From contig NZ_CAURPW010000009.1 of NCBI RefSeq assembly GCF_963526985.1, positions 1-64,000 of the forward strand: a DNA stretch of 64,000 nucleotides. Direction: 5' to 3'. The notes under the pieces are model-generated. The model worked only from the letters and a program-made list of their open reading frames with translations. It was not told the DNA's origin and ran no database searches. The translations under genes and the position numbers were made by a program. The first letter of the stretch is position 1. Each line of letters starts with the position of its first letter. This document shows positions 53,538 to 62,860 of this stretch, one piece after another. The stretch comes from an uncultured Campylobacter sp. (lineage in GTDB: Bacteria > Campylobacterota > Campylobacteria > Campylobacterales > Campylobacteraceae).

Positions 53538-54589
53538 ATAAAATAAGCTCCGAAGAGGTCGTAAAGGCTCATAGAAAGCGCGAATTTAAACGCCTAATCA
53601 TCATCTTGAGCTTTATAGCCGTGGGTCTTATTTCGATGGTATTTGATATCGGTACCGGGCCTGCGATGCTCTCGCCAAAAGAAGTCGTAGATACGCTTTT
53701 ACAGCCGATTTTAGGCGGCGAGCAGGATAAATTTTTATACCACATCGTTTACGATATCAGGCTTCCCGTAGCGCTTATGGCTTTAGTCGTAGGCGCGGCT
53801 TTGGGAGCGGGCGGCGCAGAGATACAGACGCTTTTAAACAACCCTATGGCAAGCCCCTATACGCTGGGGCTTGCCGCGGCGGCGGGGTTTGGCGCATCGC
53901 TGGTGATGGCGTTTGGTTCGTTTGGACTGCCTCAAATTTACGCCGTGCCTATCGGTGCGTTTGTTATGACGATGCTAGCGGCGTCTATACTGTTTTTGTT
54001 TTCGATGATGAGGCGATTTGGGTCGGCTACTTTGGTTTTAGTCGGTATCGCGCTTTTGTTTTTGTTTCAGTCTATGCTCTCTTTGGTGCAGTTTTTGTCT
54101 GCGCCCGAGATTTCGCAGGCGATTTTGTTTTGGCTGTTCGGTAGCCTCCAAAAAGCTAAATGGAGTACGCTGGCAGTCGCTACGGTCGTAACGGTCGTAT
54201 GCATCTCGCTACTGATGCTAAATACTTGGGCGCTAACGGCTTTGAAACTGGGCGAAGAGCGAGCCAAAAGCATGGGCGTAAATTTATCCGCCCTTAGGAT
54301 TAAAATTTTGCTTATAGTTTCGGTTATGACGGCTACGGTAATTAGCTTCGTCGGCGTTATAGGCTTTATCGGTCTGGTCGCTCCGCATATCGCTAGAAAT
54401 TTGGTCGGCGAGGATCAGAGATTTTTCCTACCTACTACTATCTTCGTCGGTGCGGCGTTTTTGTCGATAGCTTCGGTACTTTCTAAGGTTATAAACCCAG
54501 GCGGACTCTTTCCGGTTGGTATCATCACGGCGTTTGTGGGCGTGCCGTTTTTCTTCTGGATCATCCTTTCAAGGAAAAACGTATGCTAG
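53534..54589 (+). CDS. FecCD-family ABC permease
   Basis: A 351-residue inner-membrane permease with about ten helices. The FecCD hallmarks are present: RLPVALMALVVGAALGAGGAEIQ (first part 1) near 75, NPMASPYTLGLAAAAGFGA, and the coupling-helix segment FIGLVAPHIARNLVG near 275. It forms a homodimer in the importer. Overlaps the ATPase gene by 7 bases. Confidence 0.92.
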   Translation: MNKISSEEVVKAHRKREFKRLIIILSFIAVGLISMVFDIGTGPAMLSPKEVVDTLLQPILGGEQDKFLYHIVYDIRLPVALMALVVGAALGAGGAEIQTLLNNPMASPYTLGLAAAAGFGASLVMAFGSFGLPQIYAVPIGAFVMTMLAASILFLFSMMRRFGSATLVLVGIALLFLFQSMLSLVQFLSAPEISQAILFWLFGSLQKAKWSTLAVATVVTVVCISLLMLNTWALTALKLGEERAKSMGVNLSALRIKILLIVSVMTATVISFVGVIGFIGLVAPHIARNLVGEDQRFFLPTTIFVGAAFLSIASVLSKVINPGGLFPVGIITAFVGVPFFFWIILSRKNVC

Positions 54590-55356
54590 AGCTTAAGAAT
54601 TTAACGATATACCGCGGCTCGCTTTGCACGGCAGATGCCGTAAACGCTAGCTTTGAAGAAGGCAAGGTTTACTCCGTACTAGGGCCTAACGGCGCAGGCA
54701 AAACTACGCTTATAAGTGCGATTTTCGGCGAGATGCACTATGAGGGCGAGATTAAATTCGGCGACGAGAGGTTAAATTTCAAAAACCATTTCTCGTGGAA
54801 AAAGAAAATCGGCTACATGCCCCAAGATAGCTACGTAGACGCGAGTTTAACGGCTCTTGAGGTCGTTTTGCTAGGGCTTATGGATAGTCTAGGGCTTTAT
54901 CTAAAAGACGAGCAAATAAACTCGGCCGTAGATATAATGAAAAAACTAGGGATTTTGCACCTAGCCGGTCGTGACGTGATGCAGCTCTCAGGCGGCCAGC
55001 GCCAGATGGTGATGTTTGCCTCCGTGCTTATCAAAAAGCCTAAAATTTTACTTTTGGACGAGCCTGTTTCGGCTCTTGATATGCACCATCAATGCGTGCT
55101 TTTGGACTGCGTTAGGAAATTTACCCGCGAACACGGTATAACTACCGTGATGATACTGCACGATTTATCGCTGGCGTCGCAGTTTAGCGACGAGGTGTTG
55201 CTACTAAGCGACGGCAAGATAAAAGCCAAAGGCGAAGCTAAAAAAACCATAACTAAAGAGCTAATACAAGAGCTTTATAAAGTAAACGTGGATATTTTTT
55301 ACGACGATGCCGGCGTACCGGCCGTAGTCGCAAAGTCGGCATTCGGGGTAGAGTAG
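54583..55356 (+). CDS. ABC transporter ATPase of the iron-type importer
   Basis: A 257-residue ATPase with Walker A GPNGAGKTTL (about 34-43), signature LSGGQRQMV, Walker B ILLLDEPVSALD and H-loop LHDLS. The length and motifs fit the FecE/BtuD type. Coupled to the permease and followed after 3 bases by the ATP-grasp gene. Confidence 0.92.
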   Translation: MLELKNLTIYRGSLCTADAVNASFEEGKVYSVLGPNGAGKTTLISAIFGEMHYEGEIKFGDERLNFKNHFSWKKKIGYMPQDSYVDASLTALEVVLLGLMDSLGLYLKDEQINSAVDIMKKLGILHLAGRDVMQLSGGQRQMVMFASVLIKKPKILLLDEPVSALDMHHQCVLLDCVRKFTREHGITTVMILHDLSLASQFSDEVLLLSDGKIKAKGEAKKTITKELIQELYKVNVDIFYDDAGVPAVVAKSAFGVE

Positions 55357-55359
55357 CGC

Positions 55360-56202
55360 GTGAGGATTTTTATCTTAAGTTGCCTTGCTTACGCAAAGGG
55401 CAACGAGGATTTGCGAAATTTAAGCCGCGCGTTTAGCGACGGCGGCGCGCCGTGCGAGATAGTACCGTGGCAAAATTTAGACGTCGGTTCGCTAGACGAA
55501 GATTCTTTGATTTTGCCGCTTGCGACTTGGGATTACAGCCTAGACGCGGCTAAATTTTTATCGTTTTTGAGCAAGCTTGAAAAAAGCGGAGCGAAGATAA
55601 TAAACGGCGCCGAGATCGTGCGTTGGAATTTATCGAAAAAATACCTCTTAGAACTTGAAGCCTTAGGACTTCCCGCGATCCCTAGCATACTTTTAAACGG
55701 CGATGAAAATATAGAAGAGCTAAGGCGAATTTGCCCGGGCGGCGTGATAAAGCCGCTCGTTGGACAGAGCGGCAACGGAGTAGCTAAAATCGACGAAATA
55801 TCAAATTTAAGCGAATATAAAAACGGAGCTTTGCTCCAGCCTTTTATCGAAGAGATCGTCGTTAGCGGCGAAATTTGCTTGATATTTTTAGGCGGAGTTT
55901 TTTCTCATGCCGTACGCCGCTCGCCTGCTAGCGAGGATTATAGGGCAAACTCGAATTTCGGCGTTAAAATTAGCTCGGTAGAGCCGCCCGTAGCCTTTCT
56001 AAACATCGCGCGAGACGTTTTAGCTAGGCTTGCCTTTAATCCCGTCTACGCAAGAATAGATCTAATCGGCGCAAAAGATAAAATTTTAATCAACGAAGTC
56101 GAGCTTATCGAGCCTAGTCTTTATTTTAGCTACGGCAAAAACTCTACCGAAAAATTCGTAAAAGTAATCCTGGATAAATTTGTCGAGGAAAAGAAAATTT
56201 AG
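55360..56202 (+). CDS. ATP-grasp ligase (DcsG/glutathione-synthetase-like)
   Basis: A 280-residue ATP-grasp enzyme. It shows the family's LPLATWDYSLDAAKFL segment (standing for the usual RSTWDY), WNLSKKYLLELEALGLPAIP, GVIKPLVGQSGNGV (ATP-binding lysine), LLQPFIEEIVVSGEICLIFL, FSHAVRRSPASEDYR and the metal site NEVELIEPSLYF. Relatives include the cycloserine-forming DcsG and RimK-like ligases, which join carboxylates to amines. GTG start 3 bases after the ATPase stop, so it belongs to the importer operon. A role in making, modifying or releasing a metallophore is a hypothesis from context. Confidence 0.8.
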   Translation: MRIFILSCLAYAKGNEDLRNLSRAFSDGGAPCEIVPWQNLDVGSLDEDSLILPLATWDYSLDAAKFLSFLSKLEKSGAKIINGAEIVRWNLSKKYLLELEALGLPAIPSILLNGDENIEELRRICPGGVIKPLVGQSGNGVAKIDEISNLSEYKNGALLQPFIEEIVVSGEICLIFLGGVFSHAVRRSPASEDYRANSNFGVKISSVEPPVAFLNIARDVLARLAFNPVYARIDLIGAKDKILINEVELIEPSLYFSYGKNSTEKFVKVILDKFVEEKKI

Positions 56203-56221
56203 AGCCGAGCGGCTCTAAATT
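56196..56221. terminator. Bidirectional terminator between ATP-grasp gene and pyrG
   Basis: A perfect inverted repeat: AATTTAGAGCCG, AG, CGGCTCTAAATT. It contains the ATP-grasp stop codon and ends 4 bases from the pyrG stop. Serves both converging transcripts. Confidence 0.75.
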
Positions 56222-56224
56222 CGG

Positions 56225-57889
56225 TTATTTCGATTTTTCTAAGCTAGCTTTGATAAAGCCCAAAACTACGGGATTCGGGTTTGTTAGGCGGCTAGTAAAC
56301 TCCGGATGAAACTGCACGCCGACAAACCACGGATGCGAGTTTTTAGCGCCCGAGGCAGGCGAGCTAAGCTCGACGGCCTCGATCAGCCCGTCGCTCTCGC
56401 CGCTAACTATCAGGCCGTTTGCTTCAAATTCGGCTCTGTATTTCGGATTTGCCTCGTAGCGGTGGCGGTGGCGTTCTTTGACGCTTTTAGCGCCGTCGTA
56501 GATTTGGCTTAGTAGTGAGCCCGGCTTCACGTCGCAGGCGTAAGCGCCAAGCCTCATCGTGCCGCCGATCGGGCTTTGGTGCGTGCGGATCTGCGTCTGG
56601 CCGTGCGCGTCGATGAAGCTATCGATGAGATAGATGATAGGATTTACGCACTCAGGCTTAAATTCGACCGAATTTGCATCCTCGAGTTTTAGCACGTTGC
56701 GGGCAAACTCGATGAGCGCTAGCTGCATGCCTAGGCAGATACCAAGATACGGCACGCCGTTTTCGCGGGCGTATTTTATCGCCTCGATCTTGCCGCTCAC
56801 GCCGCGCTCGCCAAAACCCCCGGCGACAAGCACGCCGCCCACGTCTTTTAACAGTTCATCGACGTTTGAAGGCTCGATTTTCTCGCTATCTATCCACTTT
56901 AAATTTACCCTCGCGTCAAGGCTCGCGCCCGCGTGGATTATGCTCTCGGTTAGGCTCTTGTAGCTCTCTTTTAGATCGACGTATTTGCCCACGAACGCTA
57001 TCTTGGTTTCTTTCGTCGGCGCAATGATGCGCTTAACTAGGCTGTCCCAGTTGCGCATATCAAGCTTTAGTTCGCCCAAATTTAAAATTTCGGCGATCGG
57101 GCTCAAAATATCTTGATTATAAAACGCGAGAGGCACCTGATAGATGCTGGCCGAGTCGATGCTCTCGATGACGCAGTTGCGCTCTACGCCGCAGCTAGCG
57201 GCTATTTTATCTTTTAGCTCGCGGTTTAGCGGCTGCTCGGCGCGGCAAATGATCATATCGGGGCTAATGCCGATACGGCGCAGCTCGCCGACGCTGTGCT
57301 GAGTAGGCTTGGTTTTTAGCTCGCCCGCAACCTTGATAAAGGGCACGAGGGTTAGGTGGATATTCATCGCGCGTTTGCGGCCGACCTCGATGCGAAGGGC
57401 GCGGATAGCCTCCAAAAACGGCAAACCCTCGATGTCGCCCACCGTGCCGCCGATCTCGACGATCAGCACGTCGCGACCCTCGCCCGCCTTTTTGATGCGG
57501 TCCACGATCTCGCCCACGATGTGCGGGATGACTTGGATCGTTTTACCTAGATAGTCGCCTCTGCGCTCTTTTTCGATAACGGAGCTATAGACGCGGCCGG
57601 TCGTGAAGTTGTTATCCTGGCTTAGGCTCTCGTCTAAAAATCTCTCGTAGTGTCCGAGATCCAGATCGGTCTCCGCGCCGTCGTCAGTGACGAAAACCTC
57701 ACCGTGCTCGAGCGGACTCATGGTTCCGGGGTCTACGTTGATGTAGGGGTCTGCTTTTAGCATGCTTACTTTTAAGCCGGTATTTTTAAGAAGCGTGGCA
57801 ATAGAAGCCGCCGCGATGCCTTTGCCTAGCGAGCTTAGCACGCCGCCCGTTATAAAAATATACTTTGTTTCGTTTGAATTTTTTTGCAT
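56225..57889 (-). CDS. pyrG: CTP synthase
   Basis: Makes CTP from UTP with glutamine nitrogen. The 554-residue protein has the synthetase domain (FITGGVLSSLGKGIAAAS at 12-29; GTMSPLEHGEVFVTDDG) and a C-terminal class I amidotransferase domain with nucleophile in LGICLGMQLAL and the His/Glu pair in GVQFHPEFTSR. Full family length. In C. jejuni recJ follows directly. Confidence 0.97.
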   Translation of the reverse strand: MQKNSNETKYIFITGGVLSSLGKGIAAASIATLLKNTGLKVSMLKADPYINVDPGTMSPLEHGEVFVTDDGAETDLDLGHYERFLDESLSQDNNFTTGRVYSSVIEKERRGDYLGKTIQVIPHIVGEIVDRIKKAGEGRDVLIVEIGGTVGDIEGLPFLEAIRALRIEVGRKRAMNIHLTLVPFIKVAGELKTKPTQHSVGELRRIGISPDMIICRAEQPLNRELKDKIAASCGVERNCVIESIDSASIYQVPLAFYNQDILSPIAEILNLGELKLDMRNWDSLVKRIIAPTKETKIAFVGKYVDLKESYKSLTESIIHAGASLDARVNLKWIDSEKIEPSNVDELLKDVGGVLVAGGFGERGVSGKIEAIKYARENGVPYLGICLGMQLALIEFARNVLKLEDANSVEFKPECVNPIIYLIDSFIDAHGQTQIRTHQSPIGGTMRLGAYACDVKPGSLLSQIYDGAKSVKERHRHRYEANPKYRAEFEANGLIVSGESDGLIEAVELSSPASGAKNSHPWFVGVQFHPEFTSRLTNPNPVVLGFIKASLEKSK

Positions 57890-58023
57890 ATCGCGCCCTT
57901 TAATTTTTTGCGCGATTATACCTTATTTAAAATTTATAAACGCTTGATAGCTAAAGAAAAAAATTTATAAAATGGAAACTTTAAAATAATGTTTTAAGTT
58001 AAATTTCTGTAGTATATTAAGCT

Positions 58024-58239
58024 ATGATTAAAAAATATCTCAAAAACATATCGTCTTTGTATATCGACGGCTTTAGAAATATGAAACTCGGAAAGAGCCT
58101 GTGGCTCGTCATAGCCATCAAGCTGCTCATAATGTTCGGGATTTTAAAAGTATTTATCTTTGATGAAAGTTTAAATTCAAAATTTGAGAGCGACGAGGCT
58201 AAAGCCGACTTCGTAATCTCAAATTTGACAAAGGAATAA
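58024..58239 (+). CDS. DUF4492 small membrane protein of the cytochrome bd operon
   Basis: A 71-residue protein: amphipathic N-terminus with SLYIDGFRNMKLGKSLW, one transmembrane helix (about 27-47) and a polar tail. DUF4492 genes habitually precede cydAB in Campylobacter and Bacteroidetes. The stop is 1 base before the cydA ATG. Likely an accessory or assembly subunit of the oxidase. A TATATTAAG -10-like element lies just upstream. Confidence 0.83.
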   Translation: MIKKYLKNISSLYIDGFRNMKLGKSLWLVIAIKLLIMFGILKVFIFDESLNSKFESDEAKADFVISNLTKE

Positions 58240-58240
58240 A

Positions 58241-59770
58241 ATGTCTGAAATCGCTTCGGTCGATTGGTCGCGCGCGCAGTTTGCGCTCACCGCGATTTAC
58301 CACTTTTTGTTTGTTCCGCTCACGCTGGGACTTAGTTTTATTATCGCCATTATGGAGAGCATTTACGTCAAAACCGGCAGCGAGCAGTGGCTAAAAATCA
58401 CCAAATTTTGGCTAAAACTCTTCGGTATAAATTTTGCCATCGGCGTAGCTACGGGCATCATAATGGAATTTGAGTTCGGCACCAACTGGGCTAATTACAG
58501 CTGGTTTGTCGGCGACATCTTCGGCGCGCCGCTAGCTATCGAGGGCTTGCTCGCGTTTTTTATGGAGGCGACGTTTTTTGCCGTTATGTTTTTCGGCTGG
58601 GATAAGGTTAGTAAGAAATTTCACCTCGTCTCGACCTGGCTTGTCGCTATCGGTTCAAATTTGAGCGCGCTTTGGATCCTCATCGCAAACGGTTGGATGC
58701 AGTATCCGGTGGGTATGAAATTTAACCCGGCAACCGCCAGAATGGAAATGGAAAATTTCTTCGAGGTCGCTCTTAGCCCGGTAGGCATCATCAAATTTTT
58801 ACACACCGTAACTAGCGGCTACGTCGCTAGCGCGCTTTTTGTTATAGGCATTTCGGCGTGGTTTATCCTAAAAGGACGCCACCTGATCATGGCTAAAAAA
58901 TCCATCGTCGTAGCGGCGAGCTTCGGGCTTGCGACCTCGCTGTTTTTGATGTTTAGCGGCGACGAGAGCGCATATCAGGTCGCGCGCACCCAGCCGATGA
59001 AACTAGCCGCTATGGAAGGCCTTTATAAAGGCGAACAAAACGCCGGCCTAGTCGCCATGGGCGTGCTAGATCCGTCTAAAAAACCCGGCGACGGCAAGGA
59101 CGCGTTTTTGCTCGAACTAAAAGTGCCTTACGCGCTTGGAATCATGGCTACTAGAAAATTTGATAGCTTTACTCCGGGCATCGAGGATTTAGTCTACGGC
59201 AACGAAGCACAAAATATAGAAAGCGTCGCAAGCAAGATGGCCAAAGGCTCGCTAGCCGTTAGCGCGCTAGCTAGCTACAACGCCGCTAAAAAATCGGGCG
59301 ATAAAGCCGCGATGGAGCAAGCAGAGCAAACTCTGGCTCAAAATATGAAATTTCTAGGCTACGGCTACCTAAAATCCCCGGAAAGCGCCGTACCGCCGGT
59401 CGGCACTACGTTTTATAGCTTTCACTTGATGGTGGCTCTTGGTACTTACTTTTTGGCTTTATTTTTGGTCGTTACGTATCTTACGATGGCAAACGATATC
59501 GAAAATTTCAAAAAGCTGCTGTGGGCGTGCGTATTTAGTATCCCGCTAGGACTGGTAGCGATCGAGGCGGGCTGGATAGTAGCCGAAGTAGGGCGCCAGC
59601 CGTGGGTCGTGCAAGACCTCATGACTGTGGGCGTGGGAGCGACGAATTTAGCCGACACCAACATCAAAATTTCGTTCTGGCTATTTGCCGTTTTATTTAC
59701 GGCGCTTTTGATAGCCGAGATAAAAATCATGCTAAAACAGATAAAAATAGGATTTGAAAACCATGCTTAG
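58241..59770 (+). CDS. cydA: Cytochrome bd oxidase subunit I
   Basis: Quinol oxidase subunit binding hemes b558, b595 and d; confers high-affinity oxygen use. The 509-residue protein has the N-terminal RAQFALTAIYHFLFVPLTLG (heme ligand His), GGW-type segment AGWIVAEVGRQPWVVQ and a short Q-loop, as in Campylobacter CioA-type enzymes, which may be cyanide-insensitive. AAAGGAATAAA precedes ATG. Confidence 0.95.
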   Translation: MSEIASVDWSRAQFALTAIYHFLFVPLTLGLSFIIAIMESIYVKTGSEQWLKITKFWLKLFGINFAIGVATGIIMEFEFGTNWANYSWFVGDIFGAPLAIEGLLAFFMEATFFAVMFFGWDKVSKKFHLVSTWLVAIGSNLSALWILIANGWMQYPVGMKFNPATARMEMENFFEVALSPVGIIKFLHTVTSGYVASALFVIGISAWFILKGRHLIMAKKSIVVAASFGLATSLFLMFSGDESAYQVARTQPMKLAAMEGLYKGEQNAGLVAMGVLDPSKKPGDGKDAFLLELKVPYALGIMATRKFDSFTPGIEDLVYGNEAQNIESVASKMAKGSLAVSALASYNAAKKSGDKAAMEQAEQTLAQNMKFLGYGYLKSPESAVPPVGTTFYSFHLMVALGTYFLALFLVVTYLTMANDIENFKKLLWACVFSIPLGLVAIEAGWIVAEVGRQPWVVQDLMTVGVGATNLADTNIKISFWLFAVLFTALLIAEIKIMLKQIKIGFENHA

Positions 59771-60881
59771 TTTAGAATTTTTACAAATTTACTGGTGGTG
59801 CGTAGTTAGCTTGCTGGGCGGTTTGCTAGTGTTTATGATGTTTGTTCAGGGCGGACAGACGCTACTTTTCGGGCTTTGTAAAAACGAGCTTCAAAAGGAC
59901 ATGGTGATAAATTCTATCGGGCGCAAATGGGAGCTTACTTTTACCACGCTCGTAATGTTTGGCGGCGCTTGTTTTGCGGCGTTTCCGCTATTTTACGCGA
60001 CGAGCTTTGGCGGCGCGTACTGGGTGTGGCTGGCGATTTTGTTTTGCTTTATCCTCCAAGCCGTGAGCTACGAATACCGCAAAAAACCGGACAACTTCCT
60101 AGGTCAAAAAACCTATGAAATTTTCCTTTTTATTAACGGTTCTTTAGGCGTTATACTCATCGGCATGGCGGTTAGCACGTTTTTTTCGGGTAGCGACTTT
60201 TTACTAAACGAGCACAACTTCGTGCAGTGGCAAACGCCGTTTCGCGGACTTGAAGCGCTGGGTAATATCATGCTCTATCCGCTAGGCATCGCGGTATTTT
60301 TTCTCTCTCGCGTGGGCGGAGCGCTCTACCTCATCAACAACATCGACGATGAGGAGATAAGAGCTAGCGCCAGAAAAGCGGCGCTAAAAAATACGATTTT
60401 GTTTTTGCCGTTTTTTCTAGCTTTTGCCGCTTGGGTGCTTAGTAAGCCGGGCTTTGGTTACGACGAAGCGGGCGAAGTTTCCGTAGTCGCGTTTAAATAC
60501 GCTCATAATTTCGCCGATATGCCGATAATAGCCGTTGCGGCGGTCGCGGGCGTTTGCGGCGTGCTGTTTGGCGTATTTAAGGGCGCGTTTACGAAAAGCA
60601 TCTACGGCATCGTGCCTTTTGGCGCGGGCGTCGTGCTCGTAGTTACCGCGTTGTTTTTGATATCGGGGCTAAACGGTACGGCGTTTTATCCGTCGTTTAG
60701 CGATTTACAAAGCTCGCTAACTATCAAAAACGCGAGCTCCAGCCGCTACACGCTAAACGTAATGTTTTACGTAAGCTTTTTAGTGCCCGTAGTTTTGGGC
60801 TATATCGTCGCGGTCTGGCGCGCTATGGATAGCAAAAAGATCACCGCAAACGAGATAGAGCGCGATCATCACGCGTATTAA
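59763..60881 (+). CDS. cydB: Cytochrome bd oxidase subunit II
   Basis: A 372-residue polytopic partner of CydA. The N-terminal LQIYWWCVVSLLGGLLVFMM and the region GRKWELTFTTLVMFGGACFA are typical. ATG 59763 overlaps the cydA stop by 8 bases; a TTG three codons upstream is less likely. Confidence 0.94.
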   Translation: MLSLEFLQIYWWCVVSLLGGLLVFMMFVQGGQTLLFGLCKNELQKDMVINSIGRKWELTFTTLVMFGGACFAAFPLFYATSFGGAYWVWLAILFCFILQAVSYEYRKKPDNFLGQKTYEIFLFINGSLGVILIGMAVSTFFSGSDFLLNEHNFVQWQTPFRGLEALGNIMLYPLGIAVFFLSRVGGALYLINNIDDEEIRASARKAALKNTILFLPFFLAFAAWVLSKPGFGYDEAGEVSVVAFKYAHNFADMPIIAVAAVAGVCGVLFGVFKGAFTKSIYGIVPFGAGVVLVVTALFLISGLNGTAFYPSFSDLQSSLTIKNASSSRYTLNVMFYVSFLVPVVLGYIVAVWRAMDSKKITANEIERDHHAY

Positions 60882-60889
60882 GGATAAAA

Positions 60890-61018
60890 ATGATAGAAGC
60901 GATATTTTTTCTTTTTCTTTGGGTTTTGGCGCTTTTTGGCGGATATAAATTCGTCCATTTTAACATCAAGCACGTCGAGAAAAATAGCGACAAATACTTT
61001 GGAAATTTGCGTGAATAA
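60890..61018 (+). CDS. cydX: CydX-like small subunit of cytochrome bd
   Basis: A 42-residue protein directly after cydB (8-base gap, AAGGATAAAA site). One transmembrane helix (about 3-21), then a basic KHVEKNSDKYFGNLRE tail. E. coli CydX (37 aa) and its analogues have the same size, topology and position. Sequence identity to CydX is not claimed; the assignment rests on context and layout. Confidence 0.7.
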   Translation: MIEAIFFLFLWVLALFGGYKFVHFNIKHVEKNSDKYFGNLRE

Positions 61019-61097
61019 GCGCTGACCCGCAAATCTCGTTCTACTTAAATTTTAGCTTTTGTCGCTATAATGAAGCTAAAATTTTAAGGAGAACGAG

Positions 61098-62243
61098 ATG
61101 TTTGACTTCACTTTTCACAACCCCACTAAAATACAATTCGGCAGAGGCAAAGAGCAAAATATCGGGCTTTATATGCGCGAATTTGATGCTAAAAGAACCC
61201 TACTGATCTACGGCAGCGACCGCATCAAAAAAGACGGACTCTTTGGCGCAGTAGTAGCAAGCCTAAAAGAAAACGGCATAGAGTTTATAGAGCTTGGCGG
61301 CGTAGTTAGCAACCCCGTGCTAAGCAAAGTTTACGAAGGCATCGAGCTAGCTAGGAAATTTAACGCCGATAGCGTGCTAAGCGTAGGCGGAGGCTCCTGT
61401 CTAGATAGCGCCAAAGCTATCGCCGCGGGTGCGCTATATGAAGGCGACGTGTGGGATTTTTTCACGGGCAAGGACCCGAACCGCGCGCTAAAAATTTTTG
61501 ACGTCATCACCCTTGCGGCGACCGGCAGCGAGATGAACTCGGGTGCTGTCGTGACAAACGAAGCCACGAAGCAAAAATTCTCCATCCGCGGCGACGTCCT
61601 ATATCCGCTAGTCTCAGTTGTAAACCCGCAACTACAAGCCAGCGTGAGCCGCGAGTATCTGGCCTACTCTGCCGCCGACGTCATCGCGCACAGCATCGAG
61701 GGCTACTTCACCGCAAGCGTGCAGCCAGGCATCATCAATCTCTACATCGAAGCCAACATCAAAACCGTGATGAAAACGACCGAAATTTTACTCGCCGATC
61801 CCGACAACTACGATGCTAGAGCCGAGTTTGCCTGGGCGGCGACGATGGCGCTAAACGGACTAACATACGTCGGCACGCACGGCTACTCCTACCCCAACCA
61901 CATGCTCGAGCACGCCATGAGCGCGGTCGTAAACTGCGCGCACGGAGCGGGTCTAGCAGTCATAATGCCTGCGTGGATGAAGTGGTATAAGAGCCGAAAT
62001 TTGGGCGCTTTCGAGCGTTTTGCGCGGGAGATTTTCGGCGTAAACTCAGCCGACGATGGTATCGACGCCTTTAAAGCGTGGCTTAGCAAAATCGGCGCTC
62101 CAGTTAGCCTAAAAGCCGTCGGCATAGAGGGCGAGACGCTAGATGAGGCCATAAATTTAGCCTACGACTACGCGGCAAACTGGCGCAAAGATAAGCTATA
62201 CACGAAGGAAAATATCAAAGAGATTTTTGAGCTGGCAAAGTAA
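61098..62243 (+). CDS. Iron-containing alcohol dehydrogenase (BdhA/YqhD-like)
   Basis: NAD(P)H-dependent group III alcohol dehydrogenase, 381 residues. It has the dinucleotide site SVGGGSCLDSAKAIA (about 95-109), the metal ligands in SAADVIAHSIEGYF and in NHMLEHAMSAVVNCAHGAG, and ends in a helical domain. It probably reduces aldehydes; physiological substrate unknown. AAGGAGAACGAG precedes ATG. Confidence 0.9.
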   Translation: MFDFTFHNPTKIQFGRGKEQNIGLYMREFDAKRTLLIYGSDRIKKDGLFGAVVASLKENGIEFIELGGVVSNPVLSKVYEGIELARKFNADSVLSVGGGSCLDSAKAIAAGALYEGDVWDFFTGKDPNRALKIFDVITLAATGSEMNSGAVVTNEATKQKFSIRGDVLYPLVSVVNPQLQASVSREYLAYSAADVIAHSIEGYFTASVQPGIINLYIEANIKTVMKTTEILLADPDNYDARAEFAWAATMALNGLTYVGTHGYSYPNHMLEHAMSAVVNCAHGAGLAVIMPAWMKWYKSRNLGAFERFAREIFGVNSADDGIDAFKAWLSKIGAPVSLKAVGIEGETLDEAINLAYDYAANWRKDKLYTKENIKEIFELAK

Positions 62244-62616
62244 ATTTGAGTAAATTTGCGGCTAAATTTAGCGTTAGCAAGATAATAAAATTTAAGGCTT
62301 ATGTGCCGGTTTGAATTTGACTGGCGCGAGCCAAATCGGGAAATTTTAGGTTTCAAATTTCGCGCTTTAAATTTGCTCCGAGTTTTTCGGGGTTGCAAAT
62401 TTAAACGCAAAAATACGAAATACGCGCGCGGCGGGTAAATTTTTGGCATGACGAAAACGGCAACGCAAAACGCCGCACGAATCGTAAATTTAACCGCGTA
62501 AGATAAGCAAAACGCTGCGGACGAGCAAAATTTGCTTTGTAAGCGGCAAACTTACCCGCCAGCCGTAGCAGAATATAGCAGGACTCGTCAAAACCCTGCG
62601 CCGCGCCGAAATTTAA
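62244..62616. other. 373-bp convergent gap, no gene seen
   Basis: Between the converging dehydrogenase and yedF genes. AAATTT words are dense. No start-signalled frame, RNA gene or hairpin element found. Confidence 0.5.
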
Positions 62617-62859
62617 TTAAGGCTTTTTGATGATAAATCTAAGCGTCGGGCCATCTTGCTCGATTTTAAGCACCTCAAAGCCCCTATTTCTCGCGTCGTA
62701 AGGGATCGAGTTTATCGCCTGCGGGCAGTCGCAAAGCACTTCTAGCACCTCGCCGCTTTTCATTTTCGGTAGGATTTCTAGTGTCGCGACGGCTGGCATA
62801 GGGCAAGCCTCGCCTAGGATATCGAGTGTATAGCTTATTTCAAAATCGTCTTCATGCAT
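62617..62859 (-). CDS. yedF: TusA/YedF-family sulfurtransferase-like protein
   Basis: An 80-residue protein with the diagnostic CPMP motif in LGEACPMPAVATLEIL (Cys about 19), the sulfur-carrying cysteine of TusA-like proteins. It lies 1 base after the YedE-type transporter; the yedE-yedF pair is widespread and linked to sulfur (or selenium) handling. Confidence 0.9.
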   Translation of the reverse strand: MHEDDFEISYTLDILGEACPMPAVATLEILPKMKSGEVLEVLCDCPQAINSIPYDARNRGFEVLKIEQDGPTLRFIIKKP

Positions 62860-62860
62860 C

